From Liolophura sinensis (Eukaryota > Mollusca > Polyplacophora > Chitonida > Chitonidae): 64,000 nucleotides of DNA. The DNA is taken from assembly GCF_032854445.1 (NCBI RefSeq), contig NC_088300.1, forward strand, positions 34,515,608 to 34,579,607, given 5' to 3'. How positions within the stretch are numbered: position 1 is the stretch's first letter; each line of letters starts with the position of its first letter. Shown here piece by piece: positions 55,155 through 64,000 of the stretch. The notes beneath the pieces were generated by a model. The model was not told the DNA's origin. It did not search any database and saw only the letters and a program-made list of their open reading frames with translations. The position numbers and the translations under genes are program-made.

Positions 55155-55328
55155 CCTGGCTTCCTCTCCGGCCGTAGGTAGGAAGGTATGCCAGCAACCT
55201 TTGGATGGTCGTGGGTTTCCCCCGAGTTCTGCCCGGCTTCCACCCACCATAAGTGAATAAGCCGTCGTATAAGTGAAATATTCTTGAGTACGGCGTAAAA
55301 CACCAATCAAATAAATAAATAAATAAAT
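55155..55328 (+). repeat. SINE family A copy
   Basis: GGCTTCCTCTCCGGCCGTAG, GTCGTGGGTTTCCCCCGAG and the intact tail GTACGGCGTAAAACACCAAT followed by CAAATAAATAAAT. A separate 3' tail fragment (GTTAAACACCAACCAAATAA) lies just upstream at about 55058-55080. Confidence 0.9.
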
Positions 55329-56563
55329 CTCAAGCAGTCTTCACGTCAGATTTTGGTATAGATGCCCCAGGTTGCGTATTAGCACAACTACTGCTTTACT
55401 GTATTGTGCTATTAAGGAAGCTTCACAGGCCTCGGCAGAAATACAAATATTAAACTCTCCACAATATGACAATACCGATCACATTATAAAGTTTATGTTT
55501 TACATATGAAGACAAACGTTAACCAAAAAGAAACTTTAACAGCACGTTGAAATACATATGTGTAAGTTTCAGTAAAACACTCTTCTGGTTAACGTCGTAT
55601 ACAGTAAATTAAAAACTCAATCCCTCGTTTGATTGCAAACCGGCGTTTTTGATCGAGAGAGCATTTTTAGCGGGTCATTTTTAAAAAAAAAACATCACTT
55701 CTAGGGTTATATAAATGTTATGGGCGCTTCGACCAAGTCTTATACTTTATACTCGAAAATTTACATAATTGTGGTTGGGGTTTTGAAATTTACACTTTTT
55801 TATTCAGTTTATTCACGTTAATTTTTTAAACTCCCGGTTAAAATATTACATGATGTCAAGAAGAAGGAGTAGTCATTAGAGGGCTAAAATAGCGGAATTA
55901 TCGATATTGGTAAGTAGTAGTATTTATCAATATCGCTAATTAATTTATCGATATAGCTAATTAATTTAACGATGTCGATAATTCATTTATTGATATTCAT
56001 AATTCTCAATTAAATGTTAATTTATTCTCCTATAATGCACTGGACAGACGAGCGCTTCACCCAACCCGTTGTGCTGAAGCCAAGCCAAGCCAGAGACGTA
56101 TCAAAATACCAAATTAGTCTTAAAAGTATAGGACACTAGTCAAGCCATACCAATTAGCTAAATAATATTCATTATTTGTTAATAATAACTATTATTATTA
56201 TTGGCATAGAACCCGTTTACCAGATTGTTGCAAATTCAAACGGTGATTTATGTTTCCCAGAGTAACTCCGTCAAGTTTCCGGCTCAACATGGTGAAGTCA
56301 TTATGGAGATAAACCTCAGTAAAAGTCGTGTGCGAGTGGCCTCTGATCTGATCAATGTACCAAGATGACTTTTTGACACAGAAATAGTTTATGTATTTCA
56401 ACAGGTGAAGTGCGATCCTTAACTTAATTCCATTTAAGGATCCCACGTGAACGTAAAATGTAGGCCATCTTCTCTAATCAGTCAGCTCTACCTACCCCCT
56501 TTTCATGCATTTCCCCTCCTATATCGCCATTAGATTACCTGCGATTTATTCAGACAAGAAAGT

Positions 56564-56754
56564 ATGCTGAAACTGCTCGTACTTAGCCTTGCCTTGGGGG
56601 TTACCTTGGCCGGTGTGCCAGGTGGACGTTCCCCAGCCGATATTAACAGCCTTGATGTCCAGAAAATTGCAAACTTTGCCGTGACGAAGCTGAACGCTCT
56701 CCCCGAGAGGACGTCTACAGTGACTTATTCCAAAGTCATCAAGGCTGAACGACA
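56564..56754 (+). CDS. Secreted cystatin, first exon only
   Basis: The exon starts at ATG 56564 and ends at GACAG|GTAAAG, about 64 residues with one or two bases over. Residues 1-16 (MLKLLVLSLALGVTLA) are a signal peptide. PGGRSPAD carries the N-terminal glycine pair of cystatins. SLDVQKIANFAVTKLNAL matches the cystatin alpha helix, and YSKVIKAERQ leads into the QxVxG papain-binding loop, which would be split by the intron. Known role: secreted inhibitor of papain-like cysteine proteases. The remaining exons (loop, second hairpin and disulfide-bonded strands) were not found downstream; the next 5 kb is mostly a transposon. They may be beyond the window, or the gene may be broken. Confidence 0.82.
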
Positions 56755-57197
56755 GGTAAAGTGGTTAATTCACCTTACGAACAAATACATGTAACAACAA
56801 ATACATCTAAATATATTATGTTCAGCATTGCAAACGAAAAGTATATATGTATAGAAAAATGACCATTGTGTTCACCTCGCCTTTGTTATTTAGCAGGCTG
56901 CATGGGCCAGTATATAGTTTAATATGTTTATTCTGCTAAAACACTGTATTTAACGTGCTTACTTGGGATTGTTGTTTTTTACCAGTTGTCGCTGTGTTCA
57001 AATTACGTAGAATCTTTAACAATAGTTCAGGTCAATTTCGCCCAACATGGGTTATTCTTATGATAGGAGGCAGAGGGCGGGGAGGGGGGGAGGGGGGAGG
57101 GTAAATACCGGGTTATTCTTTCGGGCGGAGGGCGTGGAGACGGAGAGTAGGTAAGGGTGGGGGAGGAGGGTGGGTTGGATGTGGAGGGTGCGTAAAT
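56755..57197 (+). other. Cystatin intron; G-rich tract at its end
   Basis: No exon seen. From 57060 to 57190 the + strand is strongly G-rich (GGCGGGGAGGGG, GGTGGGGGAGGAGGG) and could form G-quadruplexes. It abuts the left terminal repeat of the element and may be part of it. Confidence 0.5.
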
Positions 57198-57236
57198 GGG
57201 GCGTTGTGATTGGTGGAGGGGGTCGTGCGCGTGCGA

Positions 57237-57272
57237 TGACGTCATGACGTCATATTACTCGGTATGACGTCA
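57237..57272. promoter_or_regulatory. Three CRE/ATF palindromes in the left terminal repeat
   Basis: TGACGTCA occurs at 57237-57244, 57245-57252 and 57265-57272, the first two directly abutting. One further copy is in the right terminal repeat at 61921-61928. Each is a perfect match to the CREB/ATF site. Function is inference. Confidence 0.6.
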
Positions 57273-58035
57273 TGGTGTTCTAAAATGTGTGTGATGTTCT
57301 GGACGCGGGTCAGGTGCAATCCATGCCCGCGAAGTCGTGGAGTGCACGGGGCACCTGCTGCCTACATAACCGTGTCAAGATGACGTATAACACACAAGTG
57401 CTCAGACTGGAAAAGGCTATTTTTCGGAAGATATGGGTGGCCCTGAAAAGGGCCACTGGAAAAAAAATAGTCTTTACAAAGGCTATTTTAAAAATAAATG
57501 AGAAAAACCCCTTCGTATCGGTTGTCTGCATATGGGGCATCTATAAATGGTGAGGTATGCCACCCACCACAGGCTGAAACTGACGTGATGGCACGGCTAG
57601 GGGTAGGTATTCGCTGGGGTGATGGTACACAAAACGCGCTCTTTCGTTGGTGTTCCCGGCGTGGGGTCGGCGTTGTGTTGTGGTGATGATGGTAACATCA
57701 TTGGTAGCCGCGTGGGGTCACCGCTACCACCAGCACCTTTATCACCGCCTCGCCATTTCCACCTTCTACCTCTATCCCCGAGCTGTCTTTAGTTCGCTGG
57801 AGCAGTTCAGCACAGACGGGGAAGAAAACGTCGTTGACAACCCCTCTCCCTCCACCTTCCACAACCATGGACGTGGGTGGAGTGGACGCAGATCCGTTTC
57901 AATCAGACTCCCCCGTACCCCCTGCAGAGGCACTACCCTCGGATCCGACGCTACGGGAGGTGTATCAGTGCCACTTGCAGTCCATTCATCAACACTTCCT
58001 CCGGCTTCGTCCCTTCCAGCACACCTAGAATTTTC

Positions 58036-59725
58036 GAGTGGTGGGGCTGTATCAGTTAGAGACGTACTTAAGGCAATCTATCTTCGACTAACCCGCAGTC
58101 TTTCGTGTGAACTTGGCCTACGGATTTTTCCTGCATCACCACGAGATCGACCGACTGTGGTATTTCTACCCAAGCACCAACACCCGAGTTCTCGCCAAAC
58201 CCCGAGACATCCGGTCCTACGGTGACGCGTAGGCTCTGGCACGTGGACACCGCTACCAACGTCACGTTCTTTGTCCACGAACCCTTTTCCACCCCTATTG
58301 GCGTGTCAATGCAGCTCCGACTATGTGAAGCACAGCAGGGGCCTGCAGAACATGGTGAGTGATCGTCACGGGGCTTACAACGATCGCTTGTGTTTTTTTT
58401 TCCTATTGCTTGGCCGGTCAACTAAATAACGCAGAAATTGCGATCTTAATGCCAAGAGGTATTTACAAATGTGTTTGAAAGTCAAGGGATTAGACACCCG
58501 ATCTTTCTGAGGAGTTCCCATGAGTGAACTAGACTTTGTCGAGACAGTATTTCAAATGAACACTCAGATGTACGAACTGGTGATTAAACATGATGTGTTC
58601 AGCACACAGATCCTCCGCCGCACCGCACCACAGGGCGCTTCCCTACAACTTTGATGCTCAGTTAGTACGACAAGCAGTCCAGCGTTGTCGATTATCTCCC
58701 TCTCTCTCTCTGTGCTAGCTCGCTTATTTGCAGGTCCTGCTGTAAAGCCTTCCCGAATCAGTGTGGATTAAAACGTCATGTACGCACATGTGATGGGCCC
58801 ATCAAAAGCTACTACGTGGGAGGAGTGTTCAAAAATAAACCTAAAATCTTCGAAGACCTAGCAGACGAGGGTATCATCGATGTGCACTAACACGCCAGGT
58901 ACTTCCTCTACAGGACTTGTTTTGATTTCGAGGCGTACCTGGAAAAATAGACGACACCGCCAGCCGTAACACGGAATGGACACCTCGTCATGTCCCCACG
59001 GGCGTTTCTGTCTCCAGCAACGTCCAAGGGTACGACGCCTCGGTGTGTTTTGTATCAACTGGGGACTGGCACGCTTTCATCGAGACCGCAATGGTGGTAC
59101 CTGACTACCGTCAGTTAAGCCAGCTTTGAAGCCCTGACGCACTAGTATCGCCACATTCTGGATACCCTGGACGGGCGAATGGCCATGTCCGGCCTAGTCG
59201 ATCCTTCATCCATAGGGAAAATCCTACTCCCAGAAATTTAAGCAACGGTTTTTAGACTATCTTTAAGCTGTCCGTCTTGGGGTTTACTTGCGGAAAATAC
59301 AATTTTAATCTACTCAAGCGACAGTTTTACCCTTACTTGGCCAAGACAGACTGGATAAAGTACCTCATGAAGCAGAATAACGATCACATGTCCCTCTTTA
59401 CGGGTCAACTCAAATTTTTATACGTGCTGAATTATTTGGCTCGGAACTAAAGGTCACTTCTGTTACATGTACGTGGACAGCCTCCAGCGTCTCTAGAAAC
59501 AACCCTACCACCTTGCAAGCCTTCCATATCGATTTCAAGGATGAAACATGTTCTGTGGACGAGGACCAGACCTTGAAGAACGTGTGGCGATTGCGAGGTA
59601 TGAAGTCTCTCCAAGATTTCTTGGTGTCGTACAATAGTCTGGACGTCAACCCATTCATTGAAGCTTTGAGGAAATGGCCACATCCTACCAGCCGATGGAC
59701 CTGCTTCAGGGCCTTCCTACCTACT
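58036..59725 (+). pseudogene. Broken DNA polymerase B (protein-primed type), N-terminal and exonuclease-side part
   Basis: Several in-order pieces in changing frames match the family found in Polinton-related elements: FRVNLAYGFFLHHHE (about 58100), TNVTFFVHEP (about 58255), a zinc-finger-like CRSCCKAFPN with HVRTC (about 58730), SYYVGGVFKNKPKIFEDLAD (about 58808), EWTPRHVPTGVSV (about 58974), GFTCGKYNFNLLK (about 59280), and DFLVSYNSLDVNPFIEAL (about 59615). Stops and frameshifts lie between them. The catalytic palm motifs (such as the DTD(S) strand) were not found; sequence passes instead to integrase-like material, so the 3' half appears deleted. It cannot encode a working enzyme. Confidence 0.75.
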
Positions 59726-59914
59726 TTTCACTGATAGGTGATTACGGATTCCAACACGACCCATCACCCATATTCCAGCACCTGTCTAACCGTCATGACC
59801 CGTCGTCAGCGTTCACGCCCACCCGATTGAGAGTTTAAACCCACACCAGGAAAAAAAGTCTCCCGAGAGCGTTGCTACCGTACTACATCAACTGTACTAA
59901 CAGCCTGATAGCCC

Positions 59915-60180
59915 CACCGCCCACAGTGGCCCGTGAACACTTACTCGACGTGACACGGGCTCGGGTGAAGGCTTGGTTAGCCGAACTGGAGACCTATATC
60001 TTCCATCGCCCAATGGGAATCGTTACCTGTTGACAGTTGCATAGACATTTTTCCTAAATACGCTTGGTTGGTGCCCACCCGCACCAAGACTGGGGCTAAC
60101 CTGATCAATCATGCAAGACCATTTTCAAAAGCGGGCGCACATGTGTCATTCATGTGCACACCGTCTCAATAGTTCATGTT
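59915..60180 (+). pseudogene. Integrase (rve-type) remnant of the Polinton-like element
   Basis: RARVKAWLAELETYIFHRP (about 59960) resembles the segment just before the catalytic core in Polinton integrases. After a stop, IDIFPKYAWLVPTRTKTGAN (about 60040) matches the first strand and following helix of the retroviral-type integrase core, where a D-x-F-S-K-Y-A-W pattern is usual; here the first catalytic Asp is visible but the rest of the core is missing. Only a short broken part remains. Confidence 0.72.
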
Positions 60181-60415
60181 CAAAGTGCAGACGGTGTCCC
60201 CCTGGTGGATTGTTCTCTGTTCTTCCTTACACTTTTCTTCATTGGTCGGCGGCAATGGTGTTATCTTCCGTCTGCTTTAACAGAAAAATGGTAACATATC
60301 CCTAATCACCAGGTGTGATACCAGGTATGATACACATTGCCATCTGAAGTGAACATAGCTAAAAAAAAAAGACAACAACAATAACAACAGAAGAAGTAAA
60401 TATATTCTGGGGGAA

Positions 60416-61483
60416 CTATGCTATAGCTAATACACATGGATATAACCTACGAAACAAAACACACCTAGTTATTAGAATATAAATATAAAAAAAAAAAAAA
60501 CAAGAATTGTACTTACTTACGCCTTTGACAGGATACGTCTCAGGTAAAATCAGGAGTGTCTTTGAGAAAGTGTCGAACGTTACCCTCAGTCCTGTTTCTG
60601 TTTCGACATTGGCTTGGAAACTGCTGAGCACTTTATCCTTCTTTAAGCGCTGATGGCCTCCACGTCCAAATCGGTAATATCCGACGGGTCTAATCTTACA
60701 ACCGTGACACCGCTGTCGCGTCACTTTCAGCATCGAGGTGTTCAAGGTTCAAGGTGTTTATCAACGCTGTCCCACGTCAAGGTTTCTAAGGCCTCGGAGC
60801 CCTTAGGATCCAGAGGAGACGTCTGGGTGAAGTGGTTTGCGTGTTGCTGCTGGCGATTCCCGTGGAAGTGTTGGTACCGGTACTCGTGAAGGCATGAGTA
60901 ACGCTAGTGGTGCCGATGTTCTGGGATGTACGTTGGGGAAGATATTGTCCTACCTTAGTCAGGGCCTGCAGCAATGGGATCCAAGGGTCGGCATGGGCCG
61001 ATGCACCGCCAAAACGTGGGTAATATTTTCCTCTGAAGAGTACTGGATCCACGGCTTGATATCCACATACCACCACTAGTCACCGGTTTGGGCATGTTGG
61101 CACACCGAAAAATTGACAAACACATCCCTATTAAGGCGACTGAGTCGCTCTCAGTCAGCCGTAGGTGGAGCGTTGGCTGGCATGCCGTGGATGGCTTTAC
61201 CGTTCACCCCCTGCTCAAAGCTGGTGTCCCAAGTGTCTACCGATAAGGGGATCTCCTCTTGGAAACGCTGCCCAAAATTTTGATAAAAGGTTCCTCCCTT
61301 GCGCTTGGATGCGGAGCCTTTGTTGACATCAGTGTTGTGATAGGGTAGTAAATACTGGACAGTAGTCTTCCGCTTTTTCGGGGGCATTGGCTAAGAAAAC
61401 TTAGCTTTCTTCTTATCAGACTGTGCTATGCTGGCGTCTGATTGGGCGGGATTGCCTATCATGGTGTGTTTGGTTTTCGGCAT
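60416..61483 (-). other. Minus-strand open frames of the element, function unknown
   Basis: Frames at 60416-60745, 60786-61076, 61151-61387 and a short one starting at 61483 lie head to tail on the minus strand. The second (RGKYYPRFGGASAHADPWIP, with a Gly/Pro/Tyr-rich start and Thr/Ser-rich tail) faintly recalls small structural proteins of such elements; the third starts MPPKKRKTTVQYLLP, a basic nuclear-signal-like stretch. No firm match. They may be decayed exons of one gene or independent short genes. Confidence 0.35.
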
Positions 61484-61580
61484 GGTGAAACGGGGAGGTA
61501 AGACTGAACCAAAGTCCAAAGCGCAAGTGACGAGTCTGGGCAGCACACCGCTCATTATACTCAAACGCGCGTGCAAAACA

Positions 61581-61603
61581 TTCTAGAACATTCCAGAACA
61601 TTC
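61581..61603 (-). promoter_or_regulatory. Perfect five-unit heat-shock element
   Basis: TTC (61581-61583), GAA (61586-61588), TTC (61591-61593), GAA (61596-61598) and TTC (61601-61603) alternate with exactly two bases between each, the canonical HSF-binding arrangement. It lies about 100 bp upstream of the minus-strand frame starting at 61483. Further TTCTAGAAC motifs are at about 61868 and 61887. Confidence 0.75.
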
Positions 61604-61971
61604 TAAAACCTGGATACTCCCGGTCGCAATAGCGCAATGACATCATGCTGATAGACAAATTACACCAACTCCTTGCCCTGCTGTTAGCACACTATGCATT
61701 CCAGTTGCCCGCGCATGCGTTTTGCCAAACAAAGTCTCGAACTTTCTAATAGGGAAATGAAGGCAGCAGATTGCACCCTCACTCCATCGTGCACTCCATG
61801 CACCCCAAGTAAACCGACCGGTGCACCTGGCCCCGCGTATTACCACACTGTTCTACAACACAGACGCTTCTAGAACAACAAACACTTTCTAGAACACCAA
61901 GGCGTCATATGACATCATCATGACGTCATCGCACCCAAACGACCCCTCCATCAATAACAACGCCCAGGAGC

Positions 61972-62182
61972 CTCTCACCAATGTGGTCGCTGTTAGTTCA
62001 AGTCCAGCTCATGAGGGCTTCCTCTCCGGCCGTACGTGGGCAGGTTTGCCCGCAACCCGCGGATGGCCGTGGGTTTCCCCCGGGCGCTGCCCGGTTTCCA
62101 CCCACCATAATGCTGGTCGTCGTCGTATAAGTGAAATATTCTTGAATACGGCGTAAAACACCAATCAAATAAATAAATAAAA
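61972..62182 (+). repeat. SINE family A, 5'-truncated copy at the element's right edge
   Basis: It begins at CAGGAGCCTCTCACCAATGT, directly after the end of the right terminal repeat, and continues through GTTCAAGTCCAGCTCATG (B-box-like) and the core to the tail AAACACCAATCAAATAAATA. It is one of the least diverged copies in the window. Confidence 0.9.
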
Positions 62183-63354
62183 ACTTTTGTTTTCCTGAAT
62201 ATTCTGGGTAGCTCACAAATACACGTACCAGTCTAGAATGTGCGTAGTGTCCCTGAGCTATTACGTCAATGCAAAACCTGATATTCAAACTCCATTTCGT
62301 CTTCTTTCGAAACCTTACACTGACTACTTTGTGTTTCCCTCTATCTACAACAATCTCAACGCTTGTCCCATCATTACGCAAAACGTTACATGCATTTATA
62401 ACCACAACTTTCGCCCAATATTACAAAGAGCCCATAGCGTTAATTGCCCGTAATTATCATTAATTACAAAAAATATGGATTTATTCACCTACTGCACCAC
62501 AAACGCTTTACAAAACTAGACCCTGGTTCTCATTTATATGTTGAAGTTCACGTTAGATTCTCTACCGGTACTGTATTTTTTTTTCAGAGACCATACACAT
62601 AAGATTCCTGTCTGCTTATAAGTCAAAGTTTCAATATTGTATAGTTTACGGTGATCCAGTTAATAGGCTTGTCAGTACATGTGTAGTTTCCTCCTTTAGT
62701 CCAGCAAAGGAAGATGTTGTTGGGCAAACAGAAAATTAATTAACGCACTGGACTCATTAAAACTCATTAAAACCCATGTGTACAAGAAATGTTGGCTAAA
62801 AGCTAGATTCCGCCTACCTCAACATGCGAGAAAACCTGTATACGTTTCTCGTAGGCCAAATACTTGTATCATGTAAGGAAACTGTGAATAAAAAACTAGC
62901 TTTACAACAGAAGTCAAATTAGTGCAGTAAGGCAGATTAGCTAATACTTTGAAGAAGGCTAGCGGGGCGTATGGACCCACTAAGAAATAACGCACCGTCG
63001 GAACTATCAGATAATTATTATCTCGTATCTGGTAATTTGAACTAAGAGCCGTGTGAAAGAAGACGTCATCGACATATGATGGAAATCTTACACTGGTAAA
63101 TATAGCCGGTGGCGTGTCATGCCCACATGTCCGCATTTGACCCATTATGAACAGCCATCTCAGCCCTACATACCCGTGGATGCATAAACATTTCACTCAT
63201 ATTGCTATCTAGTATCGACCGAAACTAACACAGCTGATTCAATTTTAAATGAGTCACAACTGTGCAGGTATCTATTCTCAGTAATCACTCAAAACGATTC
63301 AGTTTCTTTAATTTTTTAAGTTAAAGGACGACACAAATCTACACGTATACCAGT

Positions 63355-63805
63355 GACATATGTCTGTTACCAAGCCTGTACTCTAGGACTGGCCCGTCCT
63401 TTTGTGTCCAGGTTATGTTACCAAGCCTGTACGCTAGGACTGGCCCGTCCTTTTGAGTCCAGGTTTTGTTACCAAGCATGTACGCTATGATTAGCCCGCC
63501 CTTCTGTATCCAGGTTATGTTACTAAGCCGGGACGCTATGACTAGCCCGTCCTTCTGTGTCAAGGTTATGTTGCCTATCCTGTACGCTAGGACTAGCCCG
63601 CCCTTCTGTATCCAGGTTATGTTGCCAAGCCTGTACGCTATGACTAGCCCGTTCTGTGTCCAGGTTATGTTACCAAGTCTGTACGCAAGGACTGGTCCGT
63701 CCTTCTGTGTCCAGGTTATGTTAGGACTAGCTCATCCTTCTGTACCCAGGTTATGTTACCAAGCCTGTACGTTGTGATTAGTCCGTCCTTCTGTGTCCAG
63801 ATTAG
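63355..63805. repeat. About 51-bp minisatellite, eight to nine copies
   Basis: GTTACCAAGCCTGTACGCTA and CCCGTCCTTCTGTGTCCAGG alternate from 63366 at about 51 bp, with one shortened unit near 63720. The 17-codon period yields spurious frames on both strands. Confidence 0.95.
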
Positions 63806-64000
63806 CAAGTTTGGTGACACTTATTGAAACTGTTTCGTAATCAATTAAATAAATGATGTTTTTAAAACTCACCAATATGGTAATATATGGTACTACCATT
63901 CTTCCGTTTTTGACGTTTTAAATGACAGGAATCGATTCAGGGGATATCTGGGGATCTGCATTAAGGACCATTTTGATAGTGCTTGGAACGGTTGACGTCA

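Larger units (their letters stand above)
49183..56563. other. Spacer between the decarboxylase and the cystatin genes; no gene recognised
   Basis: The decarboxylase promoter should be at its left edge, but no TATA box or initiator could be fixed. The stretch has a 22-base C run followed by CA repeats (52081-52118), a duplicated 90-bp segment (53469 and 54499), a (GAT)n microsatellite, a 40-bp degenerate tandem block, a SINE and an AT-rich block of ATCGATAT-like repeats (55890-56000). The open frames do not resemble any family I know. Confidence 0.5.
57198..61966. mobile_element. Decayed Polinton/Maverick-like element with terminal inverted repeats
   Basis: Left 57198-57355 and right about 61785-61966 are inverted copies at about 70-75 percent, sharing GGGCGTTGT, TGGAGGGGGTCG-like, TGCGATGACGTCATGA, TTGGTGTTCTA-like and GGAGTGCACG words. 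Between them are remnants of a protein-primed DNA polymerase B (+) and an integrase (+), and short frames on the minus strand. The GC content is higher than in the flanks. At 4.8 kb it is much shorter than the 15-20 kb of an intact element, so large parts are lost; no ATPase, protease or capsid gene is recognised with confidence. It sits in the intron after cystatin exon 1 or in the 3' flank of a truncated cystatin. Confidence 0.78.
61967..64000. other. Right flank; no gene recognised
   Basis: Apart from a SINE and a minisatellite, no exon was recognised on either strand. In particular no QxVxG loop or other cystatin second-exon signature was found on the + strand. Confidence 0.45.

Noticed and set aside
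60786-61387. Calling the minus-strand frames capsid genes of the element
   Set aside because: The resemblance is too faint and compositional; left as unknown.

Overview
The window is animal nuclear DNA, most likely from a marine mollusc or another lophotrochozoan. It is AT-rich, its genes are split by many introns, and it carries at least eleven copies of two short interspersed elements whose 3' tails I associate with mollusc genomes (one ends in ...AAACACCAATCAAATAAATAAA, the other in an ACGTTAAACCTCAAGCACTCA-like tail). The species cannot be named from the sequence.

Layout. (1) At 2233-2879 (+) are the last two coding exons of an SBF/MTMR5-13 gene, ending its C-terminal PH domain. A 3' flank rich in minisatellites follows. 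(2) At 13882-19578 (-) is a complete five-exon cornichon (CNIH) gene; its third intron holds a 1 kb minisatellite with a higher-order period. (3) At 24351-37035 (+) is a long gene: one 3.1 kb exon encoding a mostly disordered, Ser/Pro-rich region, then exons for a domain resembling the PH-like domain of plant TRF2/HOY1 proteins, a single CXC (tesmin/TSO1-type) cysteine module and Cys-rich C-terminal exons. (4) At 42402-49182 (-) is an eleven-exon gene for a plant-type diaminopimelate decarboxylase, an enzyme animals are normally said to lack. Two of its exons form a phase-symmetric cassette encoding a PAH-like helical segment placed in a barrel loop. (5) At 56564-56754 (+) is the first exon of a secreted cystatin. 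(6) At about 57198-61966 is a decayed Polinton/Maverick-like element with terminal inverted repeats, remnants of a protein-primed DNA polymerase B and an integrase, and a perfect heat-shock-element array.

The introns and intergenic stretches are full of small foldback or terminal-inverted-repeat elements (27908-28042, 30778-31279, 32550-33527, 14224-14565, 43603-43968, 15399-15907, 44183-44291) and of minisatellites that each have their own unit (56, 87, 45, 94, 52, 60, 32, about 73, about 22 and 51 bp).

The genes do not form a functional pathway; they are ordinary neighbours on a chromosome. The strongest candidates for something undescribed are the decarboxylase with its removable PAH-like insert and the PH-like/CXC protein. 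All exon boundaries come from reading splice sites and reading phase by eye; none is backed by transcripts.
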